Below, in pieces: positions 16,935 to 25,981 of a DNA stretch of 64,000 nt; position 1 is the stretch's first letter; each line of letters opens with the position of its first letter. The DNA is from Streptomyces sp. 1222.5 (lineage in GTDB: Bacteria; Actinomycetota; Actinomycetes; Streptomycetales; Streptomycetaceae). Under the pieces are notes generated by a model. The model had not been told where the DNA came from. It saw only the letters and a list, made by a program, of their open reading frames with translations, and did not search any database. Location: contig NZ_FNSZ01000001.1 of the NCBI RefSeq assembly GCF_900105245.1, positions 992,001 to 1,056,000 on the forward strand, in the 5' to 3' direction. The position numbers were made by a program, and so were the translations under genes.

Positions 16935-17690
16935 TCAGGTCCGGCGGGGTGATTTCGGTGTTCTGGATTCGCGCAGTGTCCCGTCCTGATCCAGGGCGGG
17001 GTGCCAGACCTGCTCGGGCAGGGCCCGGATCGCTCGGCGGACCGGCTCGGTGACCGCGTGTCCGACCGAGAAGAAGGTGCGGACTCCGCGTGCACGTAGC
17101 TTTCGGACGTGGGTGAGGAAGGCTTTCGCGGATCCGGCGCTGTCGGTGCGGATCAGGATGTCGGTGCCGTGCCGGTGGGCGTCGGGGATCTGCGCAAGAG
17201 CGTCGTCCAGTACCGCGATGTGGTCCGCGGCGGTGTTGGTGCCTGCGTTTCCGGGCCGCAGCCGTCCGGACATGCCCTCGCCGGTGTTGGCGAGGAAGCA
17301 CAGCAGCGGGTGGAAGCCGAAGCTGCCTTGTAGGTGAAATCGGCCTGCTCTTTCCCGGAGTGGCAGGTGATCAGTGTGGCGTCGATGTCCAGGACCAGGC
17401 CGGGCACTTCCCGTCCGCCGGCTTTCGCCGCCGGTGTGCCGCAGCGAGTCTCGGATGCCTGAAGCCAGGCCACTTCCCGGGCCCGGGCCCGGGCTGAGCG
17501 CAGACGGTCCAGTACACGTTCGCCGACGGCGGCCAGCAGCCGCCAGGCAGTCGGTGTAGAGGCGACGGGGCCGAACACTTCGCTCTGGTCCCGCAGCACG
17601 GCCAGATCCGCAGTCGACTCGGCGCGGTGGAGTACGAGCTGGTCAGCCCGGTGGCATCAGCCAGATCAGCCAGTAGCCGCGCACCGGTTC
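16935..17690 (-). pseudogene. IS1380-family transposase remnant
   Basis: The minus strand carries recognisable pieces of an IS1380-type DDE transposase: ARLLADLADATGLT near 17680, then ADLAVLRDQ and EVFGPVASTPTAWRLLAAVG, then VPGLVLDIDATLITCHSGKEQ, then in a different frame MSGRLRPGNAGTNTAADHIA and DILIRTDSAGSAKAFLTHVR. It has three lesions: an internal deletion near 17625, a one-base loss at 17326-17327 (AAGGCAGC where AAGGGCAGC is expected), and truncation after HPALDQDGTLR near 16970. Terminal inverted repeats were not found. It is a dead element between the phosphatase and NIPSNAP genes. Confidence 0.85.
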
Positions 17691-17701
17691 ATCGTCCCAG
17701 C

Positions 17702-18310
17702 TCAGGAGGCACTTCCGGGTTCACGCCCATGATCGGGACGGACTCCAGGTGAAGCCCGAGGCCAAGGCTTCACGGGCTCCAGCCGCAGCCGCTGGGTCGG
17801 CCAGGGTGCCGGTTCGGCCGGGCCGAACCAGATCCGGACATCCTCCCCGGTGCGAACGGGCAGGCGGGGAAAGTCGTTCTCGGCGTGCTCGGTGCGGTGC
17901 AGTGCATGCCCGGGGCCCAGGTGCCGGGCGGCGTACGTGTCGAAGTCGGCCGCGTCGGTCGGATGGCAGACGGTCGCGAGCACCTCACTCGTCCCCGGCT
18001 CCGGCGTGAAGCCCGGGCCGCGCAGCAGCAGGACGTCGTCGCTGTCGATCATGGTGGCGTTCGCGGTGTCGCGGTGCTCCCGCCAGACCGGGCCAGTGTA
18101 GAACGCCTCCAGCGCGCGCCGGCGGTGCGCCATGTCGGGGAACGCGCGCAGCCAGACGAAGCGGTCCGGGTCGTCCAGATCGCGGAACCGGCCGCCGACG
18201 GTGATACCGACCGCCTGCTGACCGGTCACGAACTCGCGCTCGAACAGCTCGATCAGCGTCTCTCTGGCGCCGGGATGCAGGGTGTACTGCCGGAGTTCGA
18301 CGATGCTCAT
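17702..18310 (-). CDS. NIPSNAP family protein
   Basis: A 202-residue protein with the NIPSNAP start MSIVELRQYTLHPGARETLI. Two NIPSNAP-like ferredoxin-fold halves (about 1-100 and 105-185) contain FVWLRAFPDMAHRRRALEAF and LLRGPGFTPEPG. NIPSNAP proteins are small beta-alpha proteins of mostly unknown role; bacterial ones often sit beside regulators. The last 20 residues (PRASPGVRPDHGREPGSAS) look unrelated to the family, and the stop lies about 12 bases from the IS1380 relic, so the original C-terminus may have been replaced. The gene is divergent from a WYL regulator. Confidence 0.85.
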   Translation of the reverse strand: MSIVELRQYTLHPGARETLIELFEREFVTGQQAVGITVGGRFRDLDDPDRFVWLRAFPDMAHRRRALEAFYTGPVWREHRDTANATMIDSDDVLLLRGPGFTPEPGTSEVLATVCHPTDAADFDTYAARHLGPGHALHRTEHAENDFPRLPVRTGEDVRIWFGPAEPAPWPTQRLRLEPVKPWPRASPGVRPDHGREPGSAS

Positions 18311-18389
18311 GCGGTGGCCTGCCCGGTGCGCGTGAGGTCCATGGTCCAGTTGTCGTCCATGCGCAGCAGGTTAGGGCCGGTCTGCTGAC

Positions 18390-18406
18390 ATCCACTGTCA
18401 GTGGAT
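18390..18406. promoter_or_regulatory. Perfect palindromic operator between NIPSNAP and WYL genes
   Basis: ATCCACTG-T-CAGTGGAT, an 8-bp perfect inverted repeat around one base, lies in the 106-bp divergent region, ending 10 bases before the WYL regulator start codon. Symmetry and position make it the likely binding site of the WYL/DeoR-type regulator. Binding so close to its own start would repress itself. Confidence 0.7.
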
Positions 18407-18416
18407 ACTGAGCCGC

Positions 18417-19346
18417 ATGCGTGCGAGCCGGCTGGTCACCCTGCTTCTGCTGCTCCAGAACCGGGGCCGGATGACGGCCCGGCAGCTAGCCGACGAACTG
18501 GAGGTCTCCGTCCGGACGGTCTACCGGGACGTCGAGGCGCTCGGTGCCGCCGGTATCCCGCTGTATGGCGCCGCCGGCCACGCCGGCGGCTACCGGCTGG
18601 TCGACGGCTACCGGACCCGGCTCACCGGACTGACCGTGGACGAGGCGCGGGCCGCGTTCCTCGCCGCACTCCCCGGCGCCGCCGCCGAACTCGGCCTCGG
18701 CGAGGCGCTCGTTTCCGCCCGGCTCAAGCTGCGGGCCGCCCTTCCGGCGGAGCTGCGCGAGCACACCGAGCAGATCCAGGAACGCTTCCTGCTCGACGCC
18801 CCCGGCTGGTACGGCGACGTCGACCAAGTGCCTCACCTGGCCGTGGTCGCCGCCGCGGTGTGGGCGCGGCGGGCGGTGGTACTGCGGTACCGGCGCTGGC
18901 GGGCGCCGGAGGAGATCGAGCGACGGGTGGAGCCGTACGGGCTCGTCCTCAAGGCCGGCCGCTGGTACCTGGTCGCCGGTGGGCCGTCGGGGATCCGCAC
19001 CTACCGAGTCGACCAGATCCTCGAAATCCGGTCGCTGGAAGAAGAGTTCGTCGTCCCGGACGGGTTCGACTTGGCCGGATACTGGAACCTCTATCTGGCC
19101 GACTTCCGAGCGCGACTGCACACCGCGGACGCCCTGGTGCGGCTCACCCCGGAGGGCGCCCGCCGCCTCGGCGTGACACCCACGGGTGACGGATGGACGG
19201 AGGTCCGCGTACCCATCGAGTCGATCGACCACGCCCACCGAGCCTTCCTGCGGCTGGGCGCCGATGTCGAGGTCCTGGCACCGGCCGAACTACGCAGCCG
19301 CATCGCCGAGACGGCACGAACCCTAGCTGCCCGCTACGAAGCGTGA
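18417..19346 (+). CDS. HTH-WYL domain transcriptional regulator
   Basis: A 309-residue regulator with an N-terminal winged HTH_11 domain (residues 1-60, RMTARQLADELEVSVRTVYR), a linker, and a WYL domain (about 140-220, with YGLVLKAGRWYLVAG carrying the W-Y-L triad), followed by a C-terminal WCX-like domain. WYL domains sense small ligands or nucleic acids. The ATG is at 18417 with no ribosome site and only 10 bases after an operator-like palindrome, suggesting a very short or leaderless mRNA. It is divergent from the NIPSNAP gene, its probable target. Confidence 0.93.
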   Translation: MRASRLVTLLLLLQNRGRMTARQLADELEVSVRTVYRDVEALGAAGIPLYGAAGHAGGYRLVDGYRTRLTGLTVDEARAAFLAALPGAAAELGLGEALVSARLKLRAALPAELREHTEQIQERFLLDAPGWYGDVDQVPHLAVVAAAVWARRAVVLRYRRWRAPEEIERRVEPYGLVLKAGRWYLVAGGPSGIRTYRVDQILEIRSLEEEFVVPDGFDLAGYWNLYLADFRARLHTADALVRLTPEGARRLGVTPTGDGWTEVRVPIESIDHAHRAFLRLGADVEVLAPAELRSRIAETARTLAARYEA

Positions 19347-19823
19347 CCCCGGGCAGAAGGTTCTCCTGCCGGGCACCGGTCACCCGCACACGCGTGTAGG
19401 ACCCGATATGCCTCTTCACCTGAGAAGTGCAGCGTTCCTGACCGCGCCAGGACTCTGAACAGGTTCCATCGCGCCAGGTCAGCGGCACTCTCACTTCGTC
19501 GATCACAGGTAAGACAGCCACGCTCGTGAAACCGCGAGGCTGAGGCCCGCGTCGGCACGTGCGGCCGTACGGCGGGCCGATGGGCCGTACGGCCGGCCGA
19601 TGCCCACTCCCGGCAGACCCGGGCCCTGCGCCGCCCCTCGCCGGGTGGACCCACGGACCGGGAGCCTCCCGCAACGGAGCGCCTGGCTCCGCCTGTTACC
19701 GGCACTTGGCCCCCGGAGGCCGAGCCCGCCGGGGGTTCTTCGCGGAAGCGCCGCGGAATTGTCCGTGATCTGTAACAGAGGGATCCCCGGTTCCCTTCTG
19801 CCCGTCCTGACTGATGCACGGGA
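19347..19823. other. Intergenic stretch with a 20-bp tandem duplication
   Basis: About 480 bases with no convincing gene. It contains the tandem repeat at 19563-19602 and, presumably, the promoter of the polysaccharide deacetylase gene. Confidence 0.5.
19563..19602. repeat. 20-bp tandem duplication
   Basis: Two adjacent 20-base units, each starting GGCCGTACGG and ending GGGCCGATG or CGGCCGATG, differ at one base. Each unit contains a GCCGTACGGC palindrome, so the pair could be two copies of a protein-binding site upstream of the deacetylase gene. Confidence 0.75.
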
Positions 19824-20633
19824 ATGAACCGACGGACACGGCACAGGGGCGGGGCGGACATGGCGCGGCATGGTGGCGGGCGGGGATGGTACGGCCGGGT
19901 GGCCGCGGCGGCGGTCGGGGTCACCGCGGTGGCCGCCGCCACCTCGGTGTGGACCGCGCAGGCCGGGCAGACGGGCGGCGGGTCGGGAACGAACGCGGGG
20001 GCGCGGCCCGCCGCGTCGAAGCCGGCGGCGGTCTCCCCCGTCATCGCCCACTCCTCGGACAAGGGCGCGCACGCGGTCAACATCACCATCGACGACGGCC
20101 CGGACCCGCAGTGGACGCCGCAGGTGCTCCAACTGCTGCGCGACAACGGTGTGAAGGCCACGTTCTGCATGGTCGGCACCCAGGCCGAGGCCCACCCGGA
20201 CCTGGTCAAGAAAGTGGTCGCGGCCGGGCACCGGCTGTGCGACCACACGGTGTCGCACGACACCACGATGGACACCAAGTCCCAGGCCTACCAGAAGCAG
20301 CAGATCCTGAAGGCCGAGCAGCAGATCACCAAGGCGTCCGGTGGTGTGCGGCCGATGTACTACCGCGCGCCCGGAGGTGCCTTCACCCCGTACAGCCGGC
20401 ACCTCGCGGCCGAGCGCGGGATGCGGCCGCTGGGCTGGAACGTGGACTCCAAGGACTTCGAGCGGCCGGGCACCGACGCCATCGTCACCACCGTCAAGAC
20501 CGAACTGACCAACGGGCCGACGATCCTCTTCCACGACGCGGGCGGCGACCGCTCACAGACCGTGGCCGCCCTGCGCACCCTGCTTTCCTGGCTGAAGCAG
20601 CAGGGGTACTCCTTCGGCTTCCCCGTGCGCTGA
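19824..20633 (+). CDS. Secreted polysaccharide deacetylase (CE4)
   Basis: A 269-residue exported enzyme of carbohydrate esterase family 4, which removes N-acetyl groups from chitin-like polymers or peptidoglycan. The NodB-type domain covers about 80-265: metal and catalytic motifs TIDDGPD, HTVSH and the arginine-containing YYRAPGGAFTPYS are intact, followed by DSKDFERPG and ILFHDAGG. A basic N-terminus and hydrophobic run (VAAAAVGVTAVAAATSVWTA) form the signal peptide. The start could be ATG 19824 or ATG 19860 (MARHGGGRGWYGR); neither has a strong ribosome site. Monocistronic. Confidence 0.92.
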   Translation: MNRRTRHRGGADMARHGGGRGWYGRVAAAAVGVTAVAAATSVWTAQAGQTGGGSGTNAGARPAASKPAAVSPVIAHSSDKGAHAVNITIDDGPDPQWTPQVLQLLRDNGVKATFCMVGTQAEAHPDLVKKVVAAGHRLCDHTVSHDTTMDTKSQAYQKQQILKAEQQITKASGGVRPMYYRAPGGAFTPYSRHLAAERGMRPLGWNVDSKDFERPGTDAIVTTVKTELTNGPTILFHDAGGDRSQTVAALRTLLSWLKQQGYSFGFPVR

Positions 20634-20830
20634 ACACACCTTCGCCCCGGTGAATGCCGGGGGAATCCGTGGTCGTCGAATTCCTGGGGCGGATGTCCGC
20701 TCCCATGACGATGCCTACGATGAGGCTGTCCCGGCGGCGCCCGCTCGGCCGCCGGGACGGCCGATCCTGAACGTTCCGGGGAGGCTCGACCTCCGCCCGA
20801 CGTGACCCGGGCCGGGAACTCCCCGAGTCG

Positions 20831-21337
20831 TCATTCCGAAGGGATGCGGAACTCGAATTCGGGCCGGTCCCACGGTACGGCGGGCGGGTTCGCGAGCGCG
20901 GTCCCGATCCGCAGCGCGCCGACGCGGTGGTAGAAGTTCTCGGCGGGAACGTGCGACACGACCAGGACGCGTTCGAGCCCGGCGGCACGGGCCTCGGACT
21001 GCATGTGCGCGACGAGCAGTCGCCCGATCCCCCGTCCTTGCGCTTCGTCGGCGACGAACAGCAGGTCGAGCTCCGGCGGGGCGAGGACAAGCGAGTAGAA
21101 CCCGAGGACCTGGCCTCCCTGCGCGTCGGCGCCGACGGCTACGAAGACGCGGTGGGCCTCGATGTAATCAGGGCCCACCCGGTAGCCCTCGACTGCGGCT
21201 GCGTACTTGCCCTCGTAGGCGCCTGAGCCACGCACGAGCCGTGTGAGCCGTTTGGCATCTCGCGCGACGGCCCTCCGTATCGTGATCGGCCGACTGGTCG
21301 GGGAAGCCGATGAACTCATCAGGAAAGTATGTCGCAC
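20831..21337 (-). CDS. GNAT family N-acetyltransferase
   Basis: A 168-residue acetyltransferase that transfers acetyl from acetyl-CoA to an amine. The core motif FVADEAQGRGIGRLLVAHM (Q-x-x-G-x-G) is present, and VLVVSHVPAENFYHRVGALR matches the C-terminal GNAT strand-helix (N-x-x-x-x-Y). Start: GTG at 21337 with GAAGG upstream; ATG 21319 (MSSSASPTSRP) is an alternative with no ribosome site. It converges on the deacetylase gene. Substrate unknown. Confidence 0.9.
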   Translation of the reverse strand: MRHTFLMSSSASPTSRPITIRRAVARDAKRLTRLVRGSGAYEGKYAAAVEGYRVGPDYIEAHRVFVAVGADAQGGQVLGFYSLVLAPPELDLLFVADEAQGRGIGRLLVAHMQSEARAAGLERVLVVSHVPAENFYHRVGALRIGTALANPPAVPWDRPEFEFRIPSE

Positions 21338-21595
21338 CGTGGGGCGCCTTCATGCGACGGGTCGGCTGCTCGGGCAGGCGTTCGCCGCACAGCGCCCGGA
21401 CCGCGTCGGAAGTGCGGGCCGACTCGGAGAGGGTTCGCGACACCCGCCTGAGCGTCTGTGCCGTGGCCGAGGTGCCGCGCAGGAGGCAGCTCCGCGGAGC
21501 TTGCGATGACACGTACAACCAATCCCTCACATGGATGGTCTTCTGCTCGCCCGGACTCCGAGAGCGGAGATCCGGCTCACCGTTCCTGGAGAACC

Positions 21596-22363
21596 ATGCA
21601 CATCCGTACGGCCGCGGCCGCCACCGTCGGCAGCCTGGCGCTGATCACCCTCAGCGCGCCCGTCGCGCAGGCGGACGATCACAAGGGCGACACCGTCTTC
21701 ACCTCGGTGACCTTCAGCAAGACCACCGTCAACGTCGGCACCAGCAAGCCCCAGAAGCTGACCGTCACCACCACCGCCAAGGACAACTCCGGCATCCGGA
21801 ACATGTACGGCCTCAAGCTGGTGAGCTCCGACAGCCGCTTCCAGTACGCGAAGTCGTCGACGTGCAGCCACCCCACATCGACGACCATGAAGTGCACCTG
21901 GACGTACAGCCTCGAGTCCGACCTCACCGACTACGCCGACCTCCGCAACAGCTCGGCCGGCACCTGGCACCTCGATGTGGAGGCCGCCGCCGAGGACGGC
22001 GACTTCTACACCCTCGACAGCAGCTCCACCGTGAAGATCAAGCGCTTCGCCAACCTGGCAACCACCCAGGCGACGCCCGAACCGGTGACCAAGGGCCGAA
22101 CGCTGACGGTGACCGGCGCCCTCACCCGGGCCGACTGGAACACCAACACCTACACCGGCTTCGCCGCCCAGAAGGTCGCCCTGCAGTTCAAGAGGTCCGG
22201 CGCCTCGGCGTACATCACCGTCAAGACGGTGACCACAGACAGCGCGGGCAAGCTCAAGGCGACGATCACGGCGAACACCTCCGGCACCTGGCGCTGGCAC
22301 TTCACCGGAACGGCGACGACCGGCTCGGCGACGGCGACCGGCGACTCGGTCGCTCTGAAGTAG
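21596..22363 (+). CDS. Secreted DUF5707-like protein, paralogue of the one at 11415-12149
   Basis: A 255-residue exported protein from ATG 21596 (MHIRTAAAATVGSLALITLS), with TGGAGAACC before the start. The signal peptide ends at VAQA. As in its paralogue, an N-terminal beta domain with a cysteine pair (SSTCSHPT and MKCTWTYS) is followed by a C-terminal Ig-like domain (TPEPVTKGRTLTVTGALTRA, then GTWRWHFTGTATTGSA). The shared pattern, including W-R-W before the end, shows common descent. Surface or extracellular role; function unknown. Confidence 0.85.
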   Translation: MHIRTAAAATVGSLALITLSAPVAQADDHKGDTVFTSVTFSKTTVNVGTSKPQKLTVTTTAKDNSGIRNMYGLKLVSSDSRFQYAKSSTCSHPTSTTMKCTWTYSLESDLTDYADLRNSSAGTWHLDVEAAAEDGDFYTLDSSSTVKIKRFANLATTQATPEPVTKGRTLTVTGALTRADWNTNTYTGFAAQKVALQFKRSGASAYITVKTVTTDSAGKLKATITANTSGTWRWHFTGTATTGSATATGDSVALK

Positions 22364-22512
22364 GGCCTCTCCCGACGCGGCTGATGGGGGGCTGACCCAC
22401 CGAAAGGAGGCCAGCTCCCTCGATCGCCGCCTTGGCCGGGCAGAGACGATCGCGGTCGGCGCCGCACGCAAATCAGTGGTCCCACGGTCGTCCGGGCTGC
22501 TGGAATGGCGCG

Positions 22513-23523
22513 ATGCGGCAACCACACTCGATGATCCTGGACCGTGGCGCGTACCCGGACGCGGTGACTCCCTGGGAGCGGGAGACCTGGCGCGCCTCCG
22601 CCCTCGGCTGGGTGGAGGACGGACTCGCGGCGCACGGTCTGCGCGGGACCGGCGGGCTTCGGGTGCGGCTGCGGCCGTGGTCCGTGCTGGTGCGGGTGCC
22701 CGTGGAGGGGCGGAGCGTGGTCTGGTTCAAGGCGAGTCCGCCGGCCGCCGCGTTCGAGGGCCCGCTGACCGCCGCGCTGGCCCGCTGGGTGCCCGAGGAC
22801 GTGCTGAAGCCGCTGGCCGTCGACGCCGGGCGCGGCTGGACACTGCTGCCCGACGGGGGCGAACTGTTCCGCGACCTGCTCGCCCGGGAACCCGTGGCCC
22901 CGCGGGTCTGGGAGAGCCTGCTCGGCCGGTACGCGCGCATGCAGCACGCCCTGCTGCCCTACGCGCGGGAGATCGAGCGGCTGGGCGTACCGGCCGCCCG
23001 GACACGCGACCTTTCCGAGGTGTTCGGCAGGCTGCTCGACGGTGCCTCCGCGCTGAGCCCGGACGAACGCGCGCGGCTCGACGCGCTCCGGCCGCGTGTC
23101 GCCGAGTGGTCCGCCGAACTCGCCGCCCTCGGCATAGGGGACACACTCGACCACGCCGACCTGCACGACGGCCAGCTGTTCTGCCCGGCGCCGGGCCGGT
23201 TCACCTTCTTCGACTGGGGCGACGCGACCGTGTCCCACCCGTTCTGCAGTCTGCGGATACCGGCCGAGCGAGCGGTCGACCGGTACGGGCCGGGGGTGCT
23301 GCCCCGGCTGGTCGACGCCTATCTGGAGCCCTGGACCGGCGCCGGCCGCACGGCGGCCGACCTCCGCCACGCGGTCGGGACCGCCTGGCGCCTGAGCGCG
23401 CTGGGCCGCGCCGCGTCCTGGGGCCGTATGTTCCCCGATCCCTCCGGCGTGGCTCCCGGAGCCGGACAGAGCGCGCGGTGGCTGCTCGAACTCCTCAACA
23501 ATCCTCCGCACACCGTGTCATGA
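22513..23523 (+). CDS. Aminoglycoside phosphotransferase-like kinase
   Basis: A 336-residue protein of the APH/choline-kinase-like fold, which moves phosphate from ATP to a small molecule. The catalytic loop is LDHADLHDGQLF (the usual family form is HGDLHxxN, so the asparagine is replaced by glutamine) and the metal-binding motif is FFDWGDA. Start ATG 22513 (MRQPHSMILDRGAYP) is uncertain because no clear ribosome site is seen. The gene converges on the SDR gene with 7 bases between the stops. The substrate cannot be told; most such Streptomyces proteins are uncharacterised and not proven resistance enzymes. Confidence 0.85.
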   Translation: MRQPHSMILDRGAYPDAVTPWERETWRASALGWVEDGLAAHGLRGTGGLRVRLRPWSVLVRVPVEGRSVVWFKASPPAAAFEGPLTAALARWVPEDVLKPLAVDAGRGWTLLPDGGELFRDLLAREPVAPRVWESLLGRYARMQHALLPYAREIERLGVPAARTRDLSEVFGRLLDGASALSPDERARLDALRPRVAEWSAELAALGIGDTLDHADLHDGQLFCPAPGRFTFFDWGDATVSHPFCSLRIPAERAVDRYGPGVLPRLVDAYLEPWTGAGRTAADLRHAVGTAWRLSALGRAASWGRMFPDPSGVAPGAGQSARWLLELLNNPPHTVS

Positions 23524-23530
23524 GGTGACG

Positions 23531-24421
23531 TCAGGGCAGTGGCGTGCCACCCGTCACATTGACGATCTCCGCGGTGACGTAGCCGGCCTGCGCAGAGGCC
23601 AGGTAGACGTAGGCCGGGGCCAGTTCCGCGGGCTGCGCCGGCCGGCCGAGCGGACTCCGCTTGCCGAACTCCCGGGTGTCCGGCAGGGTCGACGGGATGA
23701 GCGGCGTCCACACCGGCCCGGGTGCGACCGCGTTGACCCGGATGCCGCGTTCGGCGGCCATCTCCGCCAGCCCCTGGGTGAAGGTGACGATGGCACCCTT
23801 CGTCATCGCGTAGTCCAGCAGGTGCGGGCTCGGCTTGTACGCCTGCACGGACGCGGAGTTGATGACACAGGCGCCGGAAGGCATGTGCGGCAGGGCGAAC
23901 TTGGTCAGCCAGAACATGCCGTAGAGGTTCGTCCGCAGTACCCGGTCGAACTGCTCGGTGGTGATGGCCTCGATGCCGGCCGGCTGGGACATCTGGTAGG
24001 CGGCGTTGTTGACGAGGACGTCGATGCGGCCGAACTCGGCCACCGCCCGGTCGATCAGAGCGCGGCAGTTGTCCTCCTCGCGGATGTCGCAGGCCACGGC
24101 GACCGCCTTGCGGCCGGCGTCCTCGACCAGCCGGGACGTCTCGCGGGCCTCGTCCTCCTCTTCCGGGAGATGGGTGAACAGCACGTCGGCGCCCTCCCGG
24201 GCGAAGGCGAGCGCCACCGCCCGGCCGATGCCGGAGTCCCCACCCGTGATCACGGTCTTGAGGCCGTCGAGACGGCCGGCACCGCGGTAGGACTCCTCGC
24301 CGTGGTCGGGCGGTGGGTCCATCGGACCGGTCCAGCCCGGATGCGGCTGGTCCTGGGAGGGGAAGTCCGGGCGGGCGTGCCGGGTGACCGGGTTCGGCCG
24401 GTCGGCGCGCGGGTCTGTCAC
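23531..24421 (-). CDS. SDR family oxidoreductase
   Basis: A 296-residue short-chain dehydrogenase from GTG 24421, with GGAGG upstream. The NAD(P) motif TGGDSGIGRAVALAFAREGA starts near residue 59. NNAAYQM is the NAG-type strand, and the catalytic triad is Ser in INSASVQ with Tyr and Lys in YAMTK. The 45-residue proline-rich N-terminal extension (HPGWTGPMDPPPDHGEES) is typical of the YghA-like subgroup of general-stress reductases. Substrate unknown. Confidence 0.93.
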   Translation of the reverse strand: MTDPRADRPNPVTRHARPDFPSQDQPHPGWTGPMDPPPDHGEESYRGAGRLDGLKTVITGGDSGIGRAVALAFAREGADVLFTHLPEEEDEARETSRLVEDAGRKAVAVACDIREEDNCRALIDRAVAEFGRIDVLVNNAAYQMSQPAGIEAITTEQFDRVLRTNLYGMFWLTKFALPHMPSGACVINSASVQAYKPSPHLLDYAMTKGAIVTFTQGLAEMAAERGIRVNAVAPGPVWTPLIPSTLPDTREFGKRSPLGRPAQPAELAPAYVYLASAQAGYVTAEIVNVTGGTPLP

Positions 24422-24518
24422 GACGGCCTCCTGTGTCTCGGGGACGGGACGGCCGGCCGGGTTCCCGGATCACGACCGCCGAAAGGCCGGCGGCCAGGTG
24501 GACCGTCGCAGGTCGGGG

Positions 24519-24773
<255 letters not shown>

Positions 24774-24945
24774 TCATGTTACTTGCGGTACTGGGAAACC
24801 CGCGGAAGAGCCCGGTCCGGGAACGGTCCGCGCACCGGCCCGGTTGGTCCGTCTGCTCCGGCTGCGCCATCATGCGCACCCCGGACGGCTGACCTCCGCG
24901 AGGGGCGCGGGCCGCGTTGTCAGTGCCCCCTGCGACTGTGGACAC

Positions 24946-25326
24946 ATGACGCCCACCACCGTGGAAGCCGCCCCCGACACGCTGGTCGAGGTGCTCCGCC
25001 TGCCGGTGTGGAACACCCTCGCCCAGCGGGCCGACAGCATCCGACACACACTGCCCCCACGTCCCGAGACGGTCGTGGAGAGGCTCGTCTGGCTGCGGTC
25101 ACTGACACCCGAGCAGGCCCGCCGCGCGGCCCTCCTCGATCACCTGGACGCCCTCTGCGGGCACATCGCCGGGCGCCCCGCGCTCGGCTACCGGGCCGAC
25201 GACCCGTTGCCGGACGCGGCCCTTCAGGAAGCCGAGGGCTACAACCGGCAGCTCACGGCGCTCATCGCCGCCTACCGGGCGGCCCGTCGGCATCCGCCCA
25301 CACGCAGCGGTTCAGTCGACGACTGA
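24946..25326 (+). CDS. Hypothetical helical protein
   Basis: A 126-residue, largely helical, soluble protein from ATG 24946 (MTPTTVEAAPDTLVEVLRLP). Distinct segments are ETVVERLVWLRSLTPEQARR and EAEGYNRQLTALIAAYRAAR. There is no signal peptide, cysteine motif or catalytic motif. The frame is open further upstream to 24661, but that part overlaps the divergent small gene and lacks coding character. Family not recognised. Confidence 0.55.
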   Translation: MTPTTVEAAPDTLVEVLRLPVWNTLAQRADSIRHTLPPRPETVVERLVWLRSLTPEQARRAALLDHLDALCGHIAGRPALGYRADDPLPDAALQEAEGYNRQLTALIAAYRAARRHPPTRSGSVDD

Positions 25327-25435
25327 GGGCCCGGAGACGCCCACGGAACCGTCCGGTACCTCAGCGCCGCCCTGCTCCCGGTGCTCCCTTGATGCGCCCT
25401 GTGCGCACCGGACCGGAGCCCGCACGCTCGACGGT

Positions 25436-25927
25436 ATGGGCGAGACCGACAGCATCGTCCCGTTTTCCGTACCGGGACCGGACGGAGTCCGCGTGCCGGC
25501 CGTCGGCACCCCACGGCCGTGGGAGGCCGCCGACCGTGCCCAGGCGGCTCGCGACGGCGCCACCGGACCGGAACCGCCCGGCCCCCCGGTCTGCCCCGAA
25601 TGCGGGCTCGTGGGGGAGCGCCGCGCCACCTACACCGGGCAGCACGTCCTCCTCCAACCCGGCCGGCCCGTGCCTGCCCACCTCGTGCCGGGCGGGCACC
25701 GCTGGCATGTCGACGGCAACGGCGTCGCGTGGAACGGCGGCCTGGACGAACCGCTCCCCGGGGCGACGTGCCGGATTCCGCACCGGCTCGCCTGCCCGGG
25801 AGTCTCCCTGGACGAGATCCGGCCCTGGAGCCGGCTCGCCGAGGTGCGGGAACACAACGCCCTGTCGGCACGGCGGAAGGCCGACGAGGAGGCCGTACGG
25901 CGGACACGGTTTCCGGACGCCGGGTGA
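25436..25927 (+). CDS. DUF6083-like protein with zinc-finger-type cysteines
   Basis: A 163-residue soluble protein (MGETDSIVPFSVPGPDG). A C-x2-C motif (PVCPECGLVGERR) and a later pair in GATCRIPHRLACPG could bind zinc. The conserved aromatic region HRWHVDGNGVAWNGG and the RIPHRLACPG segment match what I recall of DUF6083 proteins in Streptomyces, which are uncharacterised. A basic tail ends the protein. It is followed by a stem-loop and the convergent NrfD gene. Confidence 0.65.
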   Translation: MGETDSIVPFSVPGPDGVRVPAVGTPRPWEAADRAQAARDGATGPEPPGPPVCPECGLVGERRATYTGQHVLLQPGRPVPAHLVPGGHRWHVDGNGVAWNGGLDEPLPGATCRIPHRLACPGVSLDEIRPWSRLAEVREHNALSARRKADEEAVRRTRFPDAG

Positions 25928-25946
25928 CGGAGGGACGGCGGACACT

Positions 25947-25966
25947 GCCTCCCGGTACGGGGAGGC
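25947..25966. terminator. Bidirectional terminator hairpin
   Basis: GCCTCCC-GGTACG-GGGAGGC, a perfect 7-bp stem with a 6-base loop, lies in the 54-bp gap between the converging DUF6083-like and NrfD-like genes. The position suits termination in both directions. Confidence 0.6.
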
Positions 25967-25981
25967 CGCCGGCCGGAGCCG

